A stretch of DNA of 64,000 nucleotides from Kingdonia uniflora (Eukaryota; Streptophyta; Magnoliopsida; Ranunculales; Circaeasteraceae): NCBI GenBank assembly GCA_014058105.1, contig JACGCM010001110.1, forward strand, positions 496,001-560,000, written 5' to 3'. Position numbers and translations under genes: made by a program. Below are positions 55,200 through 64,000 of the stretch, piece after piece. Under the pieces are notes generated by a model. The model did no database searches. It was not told the origin of the DNA and was given only the letters and a program-made list of their open reading frames with translations. Each line of letters begins with the position of its first letter. Within the stretch, counting starts at the first letter, position 1.

Positions 55200-56424
55200 A
55201 TGAATGAGAAAGTGCCTCTAACCGCTTCCAATAGAAGAAAAAGAGAGTTGGTCAAAGGATGAGATTTATTTACATATAAGATAAAGAGAGACTATTGACC
55301 CAAGCACAGTCGTCCCTCCAAATATTGTTGACACTGCCAATGAAGGTGTTAGTGAACCAGTACCACCAACTGAGTCTGCCCAAGCTACTTTGGGAGCTCA
55401 AGCTGAGTCTGCGCAAGCTGTGAATATTTCCCAGGGTTTAGAATTTGAGACTGAGTCTGCCCAAGCTACTTTGGGAGCTCAACCACCTCTCATAAATGTT
55501 TCCCTTGATTATGATGTGCATATTCCTATTGTTGGGGAGTATTCTGAAGGCGAGGGGGCTACAAGCAACAAAGACATAGGCCTTAGTGATAAAAGCGTGT
55601 TGAGGAGCTTCAGGTTCCATAGAGCGAGGTCGATCGCGCTGGGGCAAGTATATTGTTTAATGGAATCCCTTGTTTAATTATGTTTTGTTATTCTTATTAT
55701 TGATAGTTATATTTTGTTGACATAATCACTATTATTGTTCAGGAGAAGCTTCCCATTCGTGTTCACCGTCACCACTCTACGTGGGACCTTACAAAGGAAC
55801 AACAAGTGGTCCAAGATTTTATTAAGTTGAAGGGTTTGGATAAGATTGGGGCCATATCCTATAACTATATATTACAACTCTGCGCTGATTTCTACTTTTG
55901 CCAAACGTTGGCAGCCGAAAACTAATAGTTTCCACTTCAAATGGGGCGAGATGACTCTAACTCTGGATGATGTAGAGCAATTGGTTGGGCTGCCTGCAGA
56001 TGGTGATGCCACGGTCATTGGTAGTACCTAGGGATTCCCTGCGATTCTGAAGGTTTTGGAAAACAACCTCCTGCATGATTTAAATGCATTCAAGTCTTTA
56101 AAAGTTGGGAGTGCTGGGAATTCGTTGTCACTGAGGAAACTAAAAGAGCACTATGCATACATGTTGGAGAAGGTTCTTAGTGACGGTACCGCTGTAGCTG
56201 CAAAGAAGAAGAAGGAGTTAACAGCCAGGTCTGTTGCTCGTACTTATATACTGTATGTCTTTGGGTCCTTTCTATTTCCCACGAAAAAGGGCACAGATGT
56301 CAGCGCACGGTACCTTTACCTGTTTGACAAGGACAAGGTGGCAAAGAAGTGGTTATGGGGATCAACAATTTTGGCCTACATGTATTACAATCTGGGTGCA
56401 GCATCTCGAGATGATGGGAGGTAA
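55200..56424 (+). pseudogene. Plant mobile domain (PMD) gene, N-terminal and central exons, copy 1
   Basis: Exon 1 starts at ATG 55200 after an acceptor (ATACAG). It contains the repeat ESAQATLGAQ twice plus a partial copy and ends SIALGQ before a GTATAT donor at about 55649. Exon 2 begins after TTGTTCAG near 55741: LPIRVHRHHSTWDLTKEQQV, then ALISTFAKRWQPKTNSFHFK, WGEMTLTLDDVEQLVGLPAD. RW.P.T..FH....EMT.TL.DV....GLP is the PMD signature (MAIN/MAIL1-like, PF10536). The rest reads LKVLENNLLHDLNAFKSLKV, YVFGSFLFPTKKGTDVSARY and GSTILAYMYYNLGA. Lesions: a TGA at 55260, an extra TATA at about 55866 that shifts the frame, and a TAG at 56029. PMD proteins act in silencing or are carried by transposons. 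Confidence 0.8.
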
Positions 56425-56536
56425 TTTGCATGTTGTACCACGCTACTTGAGATGATTTTGTACTCATTTATGTAACTATTTTTTACATATGGCTTGAACC
56501 TCTACTAATTTTATTTTGTTTATCTATATACATGTA

Positions 56537-56720
56537 GTGGTGAATATTTGCACATTTCCCAAAGCTTGATGGGATCCCCAAGGAGATGGACTCTTACGCA
56601 TGCGAGCACTGTATTTGTTAGAAAAGGGACGTATCTATTACGGATAGATACGGTGGTACAACTTTTCTCAAGTTTAGGGAGGCATTGGACAATTACAAAC
56701 TGGAGGATGTAAGTTCATTA
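56537..56720 (+). pseudogene. PMD gene, middle exon remnant, copy 1
   Basis: After a likely acceptor (ACATGTAG at 56530-56537) a frame reads GEYLHISQSL, stop or frame change, RRWTLTHASTVFVRKGTYLL and a TKFREALDNYKLED-type end before a GTAAGT donor at 56709. Its place between the two recognised PMD parts makes it an exon of the same gene. Individual residues give no more. Confidence 0.45.
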
Positions 56721-56775
56721 CCCTGCTACACTGTATCATATTGAACTTGAAGTTAGTAGATTACACTGTTTCAAC

Positions 56776-57141
56776 ATTGTCGATTTCGACAATATTGTAT
56801 ATTCACAACTAAAGAAAATTGAATAATTGTCGAATTCGACAATATTGACTACGTACATCTACTATTGTACATATAATATTGTCAATTTTGATAATTATTC
56901 AGATTTCTTTAGTTGTGCATATACAAAATTGTCGAAATGAACATGGTAAATTGTTGAAATTGACAATATTCCATCTCAATAACTACCAGTCCATTATAAT
57001 ATTATCGATTTCGACAATTATTCAGGTTTCTTTAGTTGTGCATCAACAAAATTGTCGAAATGAACATGGTCAATTGTCGAAATCGATAATATTCTATCTC
57101 AATAACTACCAGTCTACTATAATATTATCGAATTCGACAAT
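56776..57141. repeat. Palindrome array B (7 sites plus 2 half-sites)
   Basis: Full sites start at 56776, 56826, 56878, 56950, 57001, 57073 and 57124. Left half-sites (ATTGTCGA) without a partner lie at 56928 and 57051, so the 72 bp steps resolve into 50 + 22. Two ~122 bp superunits (from 56878 and 57001) are near-identical. It lies inside an intron of the PMD gene. Confidence 0.9.
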
Positions 57142-57219
57142 GTTGTTAAATCCTTCTCAGACCTACTGGAAAAATTATTCAACTTAATGGTGCATAATAC
57201 ATTTGATTCATTTTTCATG

Positions 57220-57582
57220 TAGGTTGTATGGGACCCATAAGGAGATAAAAGGGATTCCACACATGCATTCAAGGAGGTCACATTTTTCTATGGTGTACTA
57301 GCAAGTCCAGATCATGTTCAGCCTTACTACCAAAATGGGGTTGTGCGGCAGTTAAATCGGGAACAAGGCATCCCTTCAAGGCGACTATTGACAGAGGTTT
57401 CCAACCTATGGAACGCAAAAAAGCTGAGGAAATTTAACCCTAAGTATGAGTGGGCTGATTCTTTCTCTGGTCAAAAGTGGAAGGAGTTCATTTTGAAGAA
57501 GGCTGATAGGGGGCGTAGGGTACGAGAGGGGCCTCTAGTATGTACAGAGGGATACTTGGAGTGGTTTGCCTCTGTCTTGTAG
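57220..57582 (+). pseudogene. PMD gene, C-terminal exon, copy 1
   Basis: Frames between 57220 and 57340 read VVWDP and ASPDHVQPYY in pieces. From 57343 a single frame reads RQLNREQGIPSRRLLTEVSN, LWNAKKLRKFNPKYEWADSF, SGQKWKEFILKKADRGRRVR and CTEGYLEWFASVL. QFNREQ.IP...L and YLEWF at the end are typical of the C-terminal part of PMD proteins (Y..WY). An acidic tail with HQRKKVSINEHDD follows in another frame to about 57723. Confidence 0.7.
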
Positions 57583-58069
57583 ACTACGATCTGTCCCATT
57601 GCTGTTGACCTGGCTGGTAGATGATGATGTTAGAATTCATCAAAGGAAGAAAGTCAGTATCAATGAGCATGATGACACCCCCGTGCACCAATCTGAAGAT
57701 GTTGCTGAACAGTTTGATGCATAGGTTAGTACATATTACAACTATTTTTATTTCACTTCCCTTATATTATATTCACTTCAAAATTTATATTCTCTAATTT
57801 TCTGTTCACTTGAATTACCACTTCTGTAGCATCATGAGCATGCTAGTCTGTCTCCAAATGCCCATGGTACCATGCCAATAAGGGGTAGATCTGGCGGCTT
57901 CGATCAGCAAATCACAGAACTAAATGGCCAGCTTCAGAAGCTCAAGAAAGATAAAGAGAAGGAGTCTGGAGCCAATTCAAAGCTAAGAGAGACCCTCAAA
58001 GAGAAAGTCAGTTATACCTATCTGCATCCAGCATAATGTTGTTTTTATGTATAGTTGTTAGTATAAGTA

Positions 58070-58220
58070 ATTGTCGAGTTCGACAATTATTAAAGTGTAT
58101 GTGAATGTGGAAACATGTAAATTATCGAATTTGACAATTTTTTGAGTAATTTTTGAAATCATCTATATGTATTATTGTTGAACTAGACAATTACATAGTA
58201 TTATTGTCGAGATCGACAAA
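58070..58220. repeat. Palindrome array C (4 sites)
   Basis: Sites start at 58070 (core GT, perfect arms), 58121, 58174 and 58203 (core GA); steps 51, 53, 29. It lies in the intron between the first two coiled-coil exons. Confidence 0.85.
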
Positions 58221-59580
58221 AACATAGAAAATAATCTAAATGTTTCTTGTCAATTTAACCTCAGATAAGTGAATTTGATCTGATGAAAGAAACTATTAAA
58301 AAAATGAAGGAGGACATTCAACTAAAGTATGTAGTTGATGAGCAATATACAATAGAGTTCGCAGATCTACCAAGGCAGTTAGATGTGAAGGTAAGGTCTT
58401 AGGCAGATGCCATTATCTCATCCATTGTTTGTTTTTGTCAAAAACCTGATTTTCCTTGTCAAATTTATGTTTGTAGATATTGGAGTGCAAAAAGTTAGAG
58501 GCAAAAAATACATGTTTAGAGGCAGAGCTAAGGCAAAAATCTGGCCTCGAAGACTATAATCAAAGCCTATCTGTTGAGTTGAATAAAAAGGTAATGTGAT
58601 GTGTATCTTTTAATTGTGTTGATTTTAATAACCCTTAATTACTAATAGTCTTCCATTAATTATTCTTGCATCTGGCATGATTATTTTGTCCCCAATGTGT
58701 ATAGTATAAAGAAAACGAGTCACTAAAGCAGTCAATGCGCTTTTGATGGAGCAGATAGACTTGCATCTTCCTCCAGCCACACCGGTGAGTTTACCAAAAT
58801 TTACTATTGGTTTGTGGTTGAATTATTTGTAAGTCTGGTAACATTGTTCTTGTGCTGCGTGTTTTGAACAGCTTCTGTAATACAATCACATCAGCCTGTA
58901 CCAGACGTAACCCTAGCAAAGAAGTATGATGACTTATTGGCTGCACATGAGGATGTTAAGAAGAAGTTGATTGCGAATGAAGATTTTGTAAGTCATTCAA
59001 AATGAATTAAATTAATTCTAGTTAGTGAATTGGAGTTTGTGATTGATAATAGTGAATTTAAGTTTAATTTTGTGTACAACTTTTTTAGTTAGTTAATTGG
59101 AGTTTGTGTTTGATAATAGTGAATTTAAGTTTAATTTTGTGTACGACTTTTTTAGTTAGTAAATTGGAGTTTGTGTTTGATTATCCAAAATCAGATGTAG
59201 TATTCATTTTGGATTCCATGCTCAAAATTTGATGTAGTATCCAAAATGACATTTAAATGAACTGGAGTTATATAACTCATCTCCTTTATGTCTTTGGAAC
59301 AGATAATGAACTGGACATCCAAGTATAAGAAAGAAGCAGCGAGATGTACGAAGGAAACTAAACATCTTGTAAACTCCCCCCCTCTCATCCTTCTTAATTT
59401 TATGGAATACTGATTTAACTATTTATCCTAATGTTGGCTATTATTTTAGCGTAAAAAGTTAGTTAATGTTGAAGAGAGGATGAAGTCTTTGGAAGTAAAT
59501 AACAGTAAATGGGTATGTCCTATTCCTAACTCTTATACCTATATGAGATTACTCTGTGTAATGCATGGTTTGAAGTGATA

Positions 59581-59699
59581 ATTGTCGAATTCGGAAATAT
59601 GGCTTCAAAATCATGTTATTGAAATCGAATATTTTAGAATTTGATAATTAAGATGTGTATTTGGAGTTATGCATGCAAAACATTCTCGAAATCGACAAT
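59581..59699. repeat. Palindrome array D (2 clear sites, one decayed)
   Basis: Sites start at 59581 and 59682 (core AA), 101 bp apart. A decayed ATATTTTAGAATTTGATAAT lies midway (59630-59649), so the ~51 bp phase is kept. Confidence 0.75.
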
Positions 59700-59916
59700 A
59701 TAGGTAATTTACATGTACATGTACCAACTGTCTTTATCCTAATGTTGGAGTTTTTTTTCCAGCATAACAAACTAGTTAATTCTGAAGAGAGGAAGAAGAT
59801 TTTGGAAGTAGATAACAGTGAATGGGAATGACATATTCCTAACTATTGTACCTATTTGAGATTAATCTGCTTAATGGATGGTTTGAAGTCATAGTTGTTG
59901 AATTTACCAACTGCAT

Positions 59917-60037
59917 ATTGTCGAATTCGATAATATTGGTAATATACATGTACACTTGCACAATATTATTGTAGAGTTTGACAATTATGGTACTGTAATT
60001 AGAATTATGCATATATAATATTGTCAAAATTGACAAT
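59917..60037. repeat. Palindrome array E (3 sites)
   Basis: Sites start at 59917, 59968 and 60020 (steps 51, 52), in the intron before the OTU-like exon. Confidence 0.85.
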
Positions 60038-60074
60038 ATTGCTCTAATATTTCTATCTGTTCTAATATTAGTTC

Positions 60075-60992
60075 TTGTTGCAAGAGCTTTGGCGTCAAGC
60101 ATTGAAGAAGACACTCGCAAGTGAAGGGATGAGAGACATGGGGGACCCAACCTTTGAAGAACTTTTTTAGCAGAACAAAAGATTCTTCACAATAGCACAA
60201 CAAGGACCCAAGGGAGAGACTTGGTTTCCATGGCAGTAACCCTTGAAAATGTTGTCATTGCTAGGAGGGAGAAAATGGCTAAGAAGAAGAAGATACAAGA
60301 ACTTTTATTCCAACCGTGGGTGAAGTATCTTGTAGATGTTTGTGGCGTCGAAATCAGTGATAACAATTCTGGTTTTAGGGTTACCGCCACGATTCAGCAC
60401 CAGAGCCAACATAGATTCCCAGATGTAATGAAATCATTGAAGACCTTTCTCTGTAAGGACCCAACATTCTGGAAGAGTATCTTCGGCCAAACATTAGGTA
60501 TACAATTAACTCCAGACGGTGAGAACGCGTATCAAATTCTGCTGCAGGAGTGTTCTTATGGTCATCAGCGTGTGAAGTATAGGCATATGGCGCATTTACT
60601 ATCCACTTAGTATGAAGGTTGTGGTCTTCATTAGCCATACTAAAGCATATACATTCTTACCCCTCTTTTAGGAGCGTAAAAGAAATGTTACTTCAAATGA
60701 GGAGAGGTTGTAAAACTTTTTTATGGATACTAGTAAGTATTGGTGGTATGGTTTGGGGGCGGACAACCATTACGTTTGCTTGTTTCCAAGGTTTGATGCA
60801 CCAATATCTCCAGTTTCTACTATTTTCTATAGTCATGTAAATCTGGAAATTCCTCTGACTTTTTTAAAAGAACAACTAACTAGGTATTTTGATGTGAGGG
60901 TAAGGAACTTCAAGGCATTACTTAGAGAGCACAATGTAAAGGGGTATAAAGTTAATGACATGGTTATTGTTGGTTTGTCGACAATCAAATAG
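60075..60992 (+). pseudogene. OTU-like cysteine protease domain, catalytic Cys replaced by Ser, frameshifted
   Basis: The lead-in from about 60085 reads ELWRQALKKTLASEGMRDMG, then a stop after EELF. The OTU-like region at 60221-60606 reads WVKYLVDVCGVEISDNNSGF, then FPDVMKSLKTFLCKDPTFW and KYRHMAHLLS. After a frame change it continues VVVFISHTKAYTFLPLF and, from 60723, GLGADNHYVCLFPRFDAPIS. Plant transposon OTU domains have D-G-N-C-GFR, MPD-x-GHLI, LTFLPL and NHFVQVF. Here the first box is DNNSGFR with Ser at 60368-60370 in place of the nucleophile, while the His of NHYV (60768-60770) remains. It is probably inactive as a protease. Confidence 0.6.
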
Positions 60993-60999
60993 GGTTGTC

Positions 61000-61270
61000 G
61001 ATCAAATGTTTGTATATCACAGTTATGTTACATCAATGTTTATTGATAGTATCCCTACATGGGTTATTCATTTTTCCCTTTTTCTATATGACAGTTCATT
61101 TAGTTCACTGTTTGTATATCACAATATATAATTTTTTGTAAAAGTACCCATTGTTGATTTTTTTTGCAGTATATACATTTATGTTAGGTCATCTAAATCT
61201 CATTTCTGACTATTCAAAATGTATATATTGGGTCGGAAGAATATTTTAACAGTAGACTTGAATATAAAAA
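61000..61270 (+). other. 3' flank of the MULE gene, no coding seen
   Basis: T-rich sequence after the stop at 60992 with several TTTTTGT and TGTTTATTG-type motifs that could serve in polyadenylation. Nothing else recognised. Confidence 0.35.
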
Positions 61271-61277
61271 ATAAAAT

Positions 61278-61506
61278 ATTGTCGATTTCGACAATACTTG
61301 TAGTGTATATGGTTACTTGCAATGTATAATATTGTCGATATCGACGATTTTGGTAGTACATTTCAAATTATACATTTGTAATATTGTCGAACCCGACAAT
61401 ATTACAAAGTGTAATTAGAGTTATGGGTATATAATATTGTCGAACCTGACAATATTACAAAGTATAATTAGAGTTATGGGTATATAATATTGCTGAAATC
61501 GACAAT
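61278..61506. repeat. Palindrome array F (5 sites)
   Basis: Sites start at 61278 (core TT), 61331 (TA), 61383, 61436 and 61489; steps 53, 52, 53, 53. The units at 61383 and 61436 also share the spacer TAGAGTTATGGGTATATAAT. It lies after the gene, about 260-490 bp from the right MULE end. Confidence 0.9.
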
Positions 61507-61669
61507 TTAGTTAAATTATAGAGGATCTATTATGTAACTCGACAATTTAATGCAGTATTTTCAACAATTTACCAATTCATAGAGGGTGCATAAAGCCACA
61601 CAATCCCAAAACTCCAAATAATAATTCAATGCTATTATCTCCGTGAAATACTGCATTGCTATTATCCTA

Positions 61670-61745
61670 AATTCGATAATATTCGACAATATTCGACACT
61701 TGTCACATCAATATTCGACACTGGTCGAATATTGTCGACATTGCT
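61670..61745. repeat. Subterminal cluster G of TATTCGACA half-sites
   Basis: Half-sites TATTCGACA or TATTCGATA are packed irregularly: ATTCGATAATATTCGACAAT, then ATATTCGACAC, then GGTCGAATATTGTCGACA. It ends ~20 bp from the right MULE terminus, where transposase-binding subterminal repeats usually lie. Confidence 0.7.
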
Positions 61746-61765
61746 ATTGTCCTAAATCCTCTCCC

Positions 61766-61774
61766 TTGAATTTT
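61766..61774. repeat. Right 9 bp target-site duplication of MULE copy 1
   Basis: TTGAATTTT, identical to 54134-54142 and directly outside the inverted end CTAAATCCTCTCCC. Confidence 0.75.
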
Positions 61775-62400
61775 TAGGTTTTTTTTGGAAAGGATTTAGA
61801 GACACTCAAGTCTCAAACACTCAAATCTCACTCGACCACAACCACTTATCTAATAGAGATGAGTGGCTCTCAAAATTTGGTGATTTACTATAAGGGAAAT
61901 GAGGTGGACAAATGCCAGGTCCTACCTGCCCCACTATCTCTAGCTAGTAGACATTTTTATCTCTCTTTTTAAACCATTCGTCAATAACATTTAATATTAT
62001 GTCTCCACCACTCTTTCTCTCCTGTTCTCCCTCTCTCTCTCCAAACAAACCAAACAAACATTTCCCTCCAAATATTGCTCTCACTCACTCTGTCTCTCGC
62101 TAACAGTTTCCATCACTCACTCTGTCTCTCTCACTCTTGTGAACAGTTTGAGTTTCTCTCTCACTCTCTTTCTCTATCACTATCACGCCATTAGAGACTA
62201 TTATTTTTTTTTTATTCCATTTGGGGGTTCATAGAAAAAATTGAATTCAAAGACATTGTCCATTCCTTTTGGAGAAAAGCTTGGGGATTTATAGTGGAGG
62301 TTACTGTATACTTCAAGGTAAATCCCATTATCATTCAAAATTGTTGTCTTTCTTTGTCTCCCCCTTTGTGTAATACAATTTTGTATTGAAATTGCTTAAT

Positions 62401-62848
62401 ATTGTCGAATTCGACAATATTTGACCTAAATAACTCAAATTACACTGCAAAATTATCGAATTCAGCAATATTAAAAAGAAATTGAGTTATTAATATCTAT
62501 GATTGTCGAATTCGTCAATATATGACCTAAATAACTCAAATTATACTACAAAGTTGTCAAATTCGATAATATTGAAGTAAAATGGATTTATTAACATCTA
62601 GGATTGTCGAATTCGACAATTTAGTAGTGTAATTGTTGTTATGGTTACATAATATTGTCAAATTCAACAATTATGGAATTCCCTTATTTTATCTCCCGTT
62701 TATTTTATCCTTGTTTAGAAGTCTAAATTGTCGAATTCGACAATAGTTATATTTAACTTGGAGTTATTGAAATAGAGTATTATCGAATTCGACCATTTAC
62801 CAATTGCAATTGGACTTATGTTTATATAATATTGTCGAACTCGACAAT
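62401..62848. repeat. Palindrome array H (9 sites), homologue of array A
   Basis: Sites start at 62401, 62452, 62502, 62553, 62603, 62654, 62727, 62779 and 62831 (steps 51, 50, 51, 50, 51, 73, 52, 52). 62401, 62603 and 62727 are perfect. It corresponds to array A but contains one more 51 bp unit at 62654. Confidence 0.9.
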
Positions 62849-62899
62849 TACCAATTATAATTATATTGATCCTTTAAGTAATAAATTGTATATAGGTAT

Positions 62900-64000
62900 A
62901 CAATGAATGAGAAAGTGCCTCCAACCGCTTCCAATTGAAGAAAAATAGTGTTGGCCAGAAAAGGAGATCTACTTACATATAAGAGAAAAAAAAGACTATT
63001 GACCTAAGCCCAGTCGTCCCTCCAAACACTGTCGATACTGCCAATGAAGGTATTAGTGAACCAATAACTCCAACTGAGTCTGCCCAAGCTGCTTTGGGAG
63101 CTTAAGCTGAGTCTGCGCAAGCTGTGAATATTTCTAAGGCTTCAGAATTTGAGACTAAGTCTGCCCAAGCTGCTTTGGGAGCTCAACAACCGCTCCCAAA
63201 TGTTTCCCCTGATTTTGATGTCCATATTCCTATGTTGGGGGGGCATTCTGAAGGTGAGGGGGCTACAAGCAACAAAGACGTATGCCCTAATGATAAAAGC
63301 CTATTGAGGAGCTTCAGGTTCCATAGAGCGAGGTCGATCGCGCTAGGGCAAGTATATTGTTTAATGGAATCCCTTATTTAATTATGTTTTATTATTCATA
63401 TTATTGATAGTTACATTTTATTGATGTAATCATTATTATTGTTCAGGAGAAGCTTTCCATTCGTGTTCACCATCACCAGTCTATGTGGGACCTTACAAAG
63501 GAACCACAAGTGGTCCAACATTTTGTTAAGCTGAAGGGTTTGGATATGATTGGGGCCATATCCTCTAACTATTACAACTCTGCACTAATTTCTACTTTTG
63601 CCAAACGTTGGCAGCCGGAAACTAATAGTTTTCACTTCAAATGGGGTGAGATGACTCCAACTCTAGATCATGTGAAGTAATTGGTAGGGTTGCCTGTAGA
63701 TGGCGATGCCATGGTCATTGGTGGTACCTAGAGATTCCCTGCGATTCTAAAGGTTTTGGAGAACAACCTCCTGCAGGATTTAAATGCATTCATGTCTTTG
63801 AAAGCTGGGGGTGCTAGGAATTTATTGTCACCGAGGAAACTAAAATAGCACTATGCATACAAGTTGGAGAAGGTTCTTAGTGACGGTACCACTACAGCTG
63901 CGAAGAATAATAAGGGGTTAACAGCCAGGTCTGTTGCTCATGCTTATATGTTGTATGTCCTTGGGTCCGTTCTATTTCCCACGAAAAAGGGCACAGATGT
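62900..64000 (+). pseudogene. PMD gene, copy 2, partial
   Basis: Exon 1 from ATG 62904 (MNEKVPPTASN, stop) includes ESAQAALGAQ and SIALGQ with the same donor near 63353. Exon 2 after TTGTTCAG (about 63445) reads WDLTKEPQVVQHFVKLKGLD, NYYNSALISTFAKRWQPETN, SFHFKWGEMTPTLDHVK and then a stop. The extra TATA of copy 1 is absent here. The TAG after VIGGT is shared with copy 1. Further stops come at HVK(*)LVGL and KLK(*)HYAY. The window ends at FPTKKGTDV. Confidence 0.8.

Larger units (their letters stand above)
57830..59830 (+). pseudogene. Coiled-coil exons of the MULE gene
   Basis: At least six short exons with consensus junctions: 57830-58010 (FDQQITELNGQLQKLKKDKE), 58265-58391 (ISEFDLMKETIKKMKEDIQL, donor GTAAGG), about 58478-58590 (ILECKKLEAKNTCLEAELRQ, donor GTAATG), about 58890-58988 (KKYDDLLAAHEDVKKKL, donor GTAAGT), 59303-59368 (IMNWTSKYKKEAARCTKET) and 59451-59512 (RKKLVNVEERMKSLEVNNSK, donor GTATGT). 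A near-duplicate of the last is at 59762-59830 (HNKLVNSEERKKILEVDNSE). The encoded protein would be a long coiled coil linking PMD to the OTU-like part. Confidence 0.6.
54143..61765. mobile_element. Mutator-like element (MULE), copy 1, carrying PMD, coiled-coil and OTU-like sequences
   Basis: The left end GGGAAAGGATTTAAG (54143) and the right end, reverse complement GGGAGAGGATTTAGG (61765 inward), match at 13 of 15 bases. A perfect 9 bp direct repeat TTGAATTTT flanks them at 54134-54142 and 61766-61774. A 9 bp target duplication is the hallmark of Mutator-like elements. The interior (7.6 kb) has a CT-rich left end, PMD exons, coiled-coil exons and an OTU-like domain. I find no MULE transposase, so it is non-autonomous, or its transposase is too decayed to see. 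A second copy starts at about 61787. Confidence 0.75.
61787..64000. mobile_element. MULE copy 2, left part, continues beyond the window
   Basis: Starts GGAAAGGATTTAGAGAC about 12 bp after the right TSD of copy 1. It follows copy 1 collinearly (offset ~7.64 kb): TCAC-CTCGACCACA, ATGAGTGGCTCTCAAAATTT, the CT-rich leader, palindrome array H, then the PMD exons. Same orientation as copy 1. Its right end is outside. Confidence 0.8.

Noticed and set aside
54143..55200. Interpretation of 54143-55200 and 61787-62900 as LTRs of one retrotransposon
   Set aside because: Homology between the two continues through the PMD exons to the window end, no reverse transcriptase lies between, and the 9 bp duplication brackets 54143-61765.
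54724..62848. CRISPR array, suggested by short palindromic repeats at regular spacing
   Set aside because: The sequence is plant nuclear DNA with introns and a MULE. Spacers are related to each other rather than unique, repeats are degenerate, and no cas genes exist here.

Overview
The window is nuclear DNA of a flowering plant, most likely a eudicot. It is AT-rich, has spliced genes with GT-AG introns, plant-specific Tat-clade and chromovirus Ty3/gypsy retrotransposons, a tRNA-derived SINE-like copy, a Mutator-like element carrying a plant mobile domain (PMD), and two ordinary plant genes (a lipid-transfer-like protein and a SKIP22-like F-box protein). No bacterial, organellar or viral genome organisation is seen. 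All alignments and spacings were made by eye.

Layout. (1) About 1-43918 is a nest of decayed LTR retrotransposons. E1 (1-9521, minus) is a Tat element: 5' LTR, gag, protease, RT, RNase H, second RNase H, integrase, a ~121 bp tandem array, then a gene lying antisense to the element. E2 (8942-18143, minus) is a 5'-truncated relative. It shares the LTR at 8942-9521 with E1 and carries a ~161 bp array plus a large antisense coiled-coil gene. E3 (18146-43918, plus) is another 5'-truncated relative lying head-to-head with E2, so E2 and E3 form a large imperfect palindrome. E3 is split by E4 (24067-41668, minus; LTRs with near-identical 5 bp flanks). E4 is itself split by E7, a chromodomain-bearing Tekay/Del-like element (24778-33926, minus), and by E5 (36883 to about 38930, plus, 5' part only). 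One E4 block (about 33927-35800) is inverted.

(2) 43919-52670 is a low-density interval with diverged duplicated blocks, a SINE-like copy and a two-exon lipid-transfer-like gene (46104-46750). (3) 52674-53888 is an intact single-exon SKIP22-like F-box gene on the minus strand. (4) 54143-61765 is a 7.6 kb element with short inverted ends and a perfect 9 bp flanking duplication (TTGAATTTT), the signature of a Mutator-like element (MULE). It sits about 250 bp upstream of the F-box start. It carries a broken PMD gene, coiled-coil exons and an OTU-protease-like domain, but no recognisable transposase. A second copy begins at about 61787 and runs off the window.

Main result. The non-coding parts of both MULE copies hold about 38 copies of an 18 bp dyad, ATTGTCGA-NN-TCGACAAT. 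The half-sites are conserved and the two central bases vary. The sites are spaced regularly at 50-53 bp, with a minor class at 72-76 bp. The two MULE copies differ by exactly one such unit. The array looks superficially like a CRISPR but is clearly a plant transposon feature. A second strong observation is a multi-module antisense gene conserved in three Tat elements in the window (E1-E3), with a related PF04195-like part in E4.
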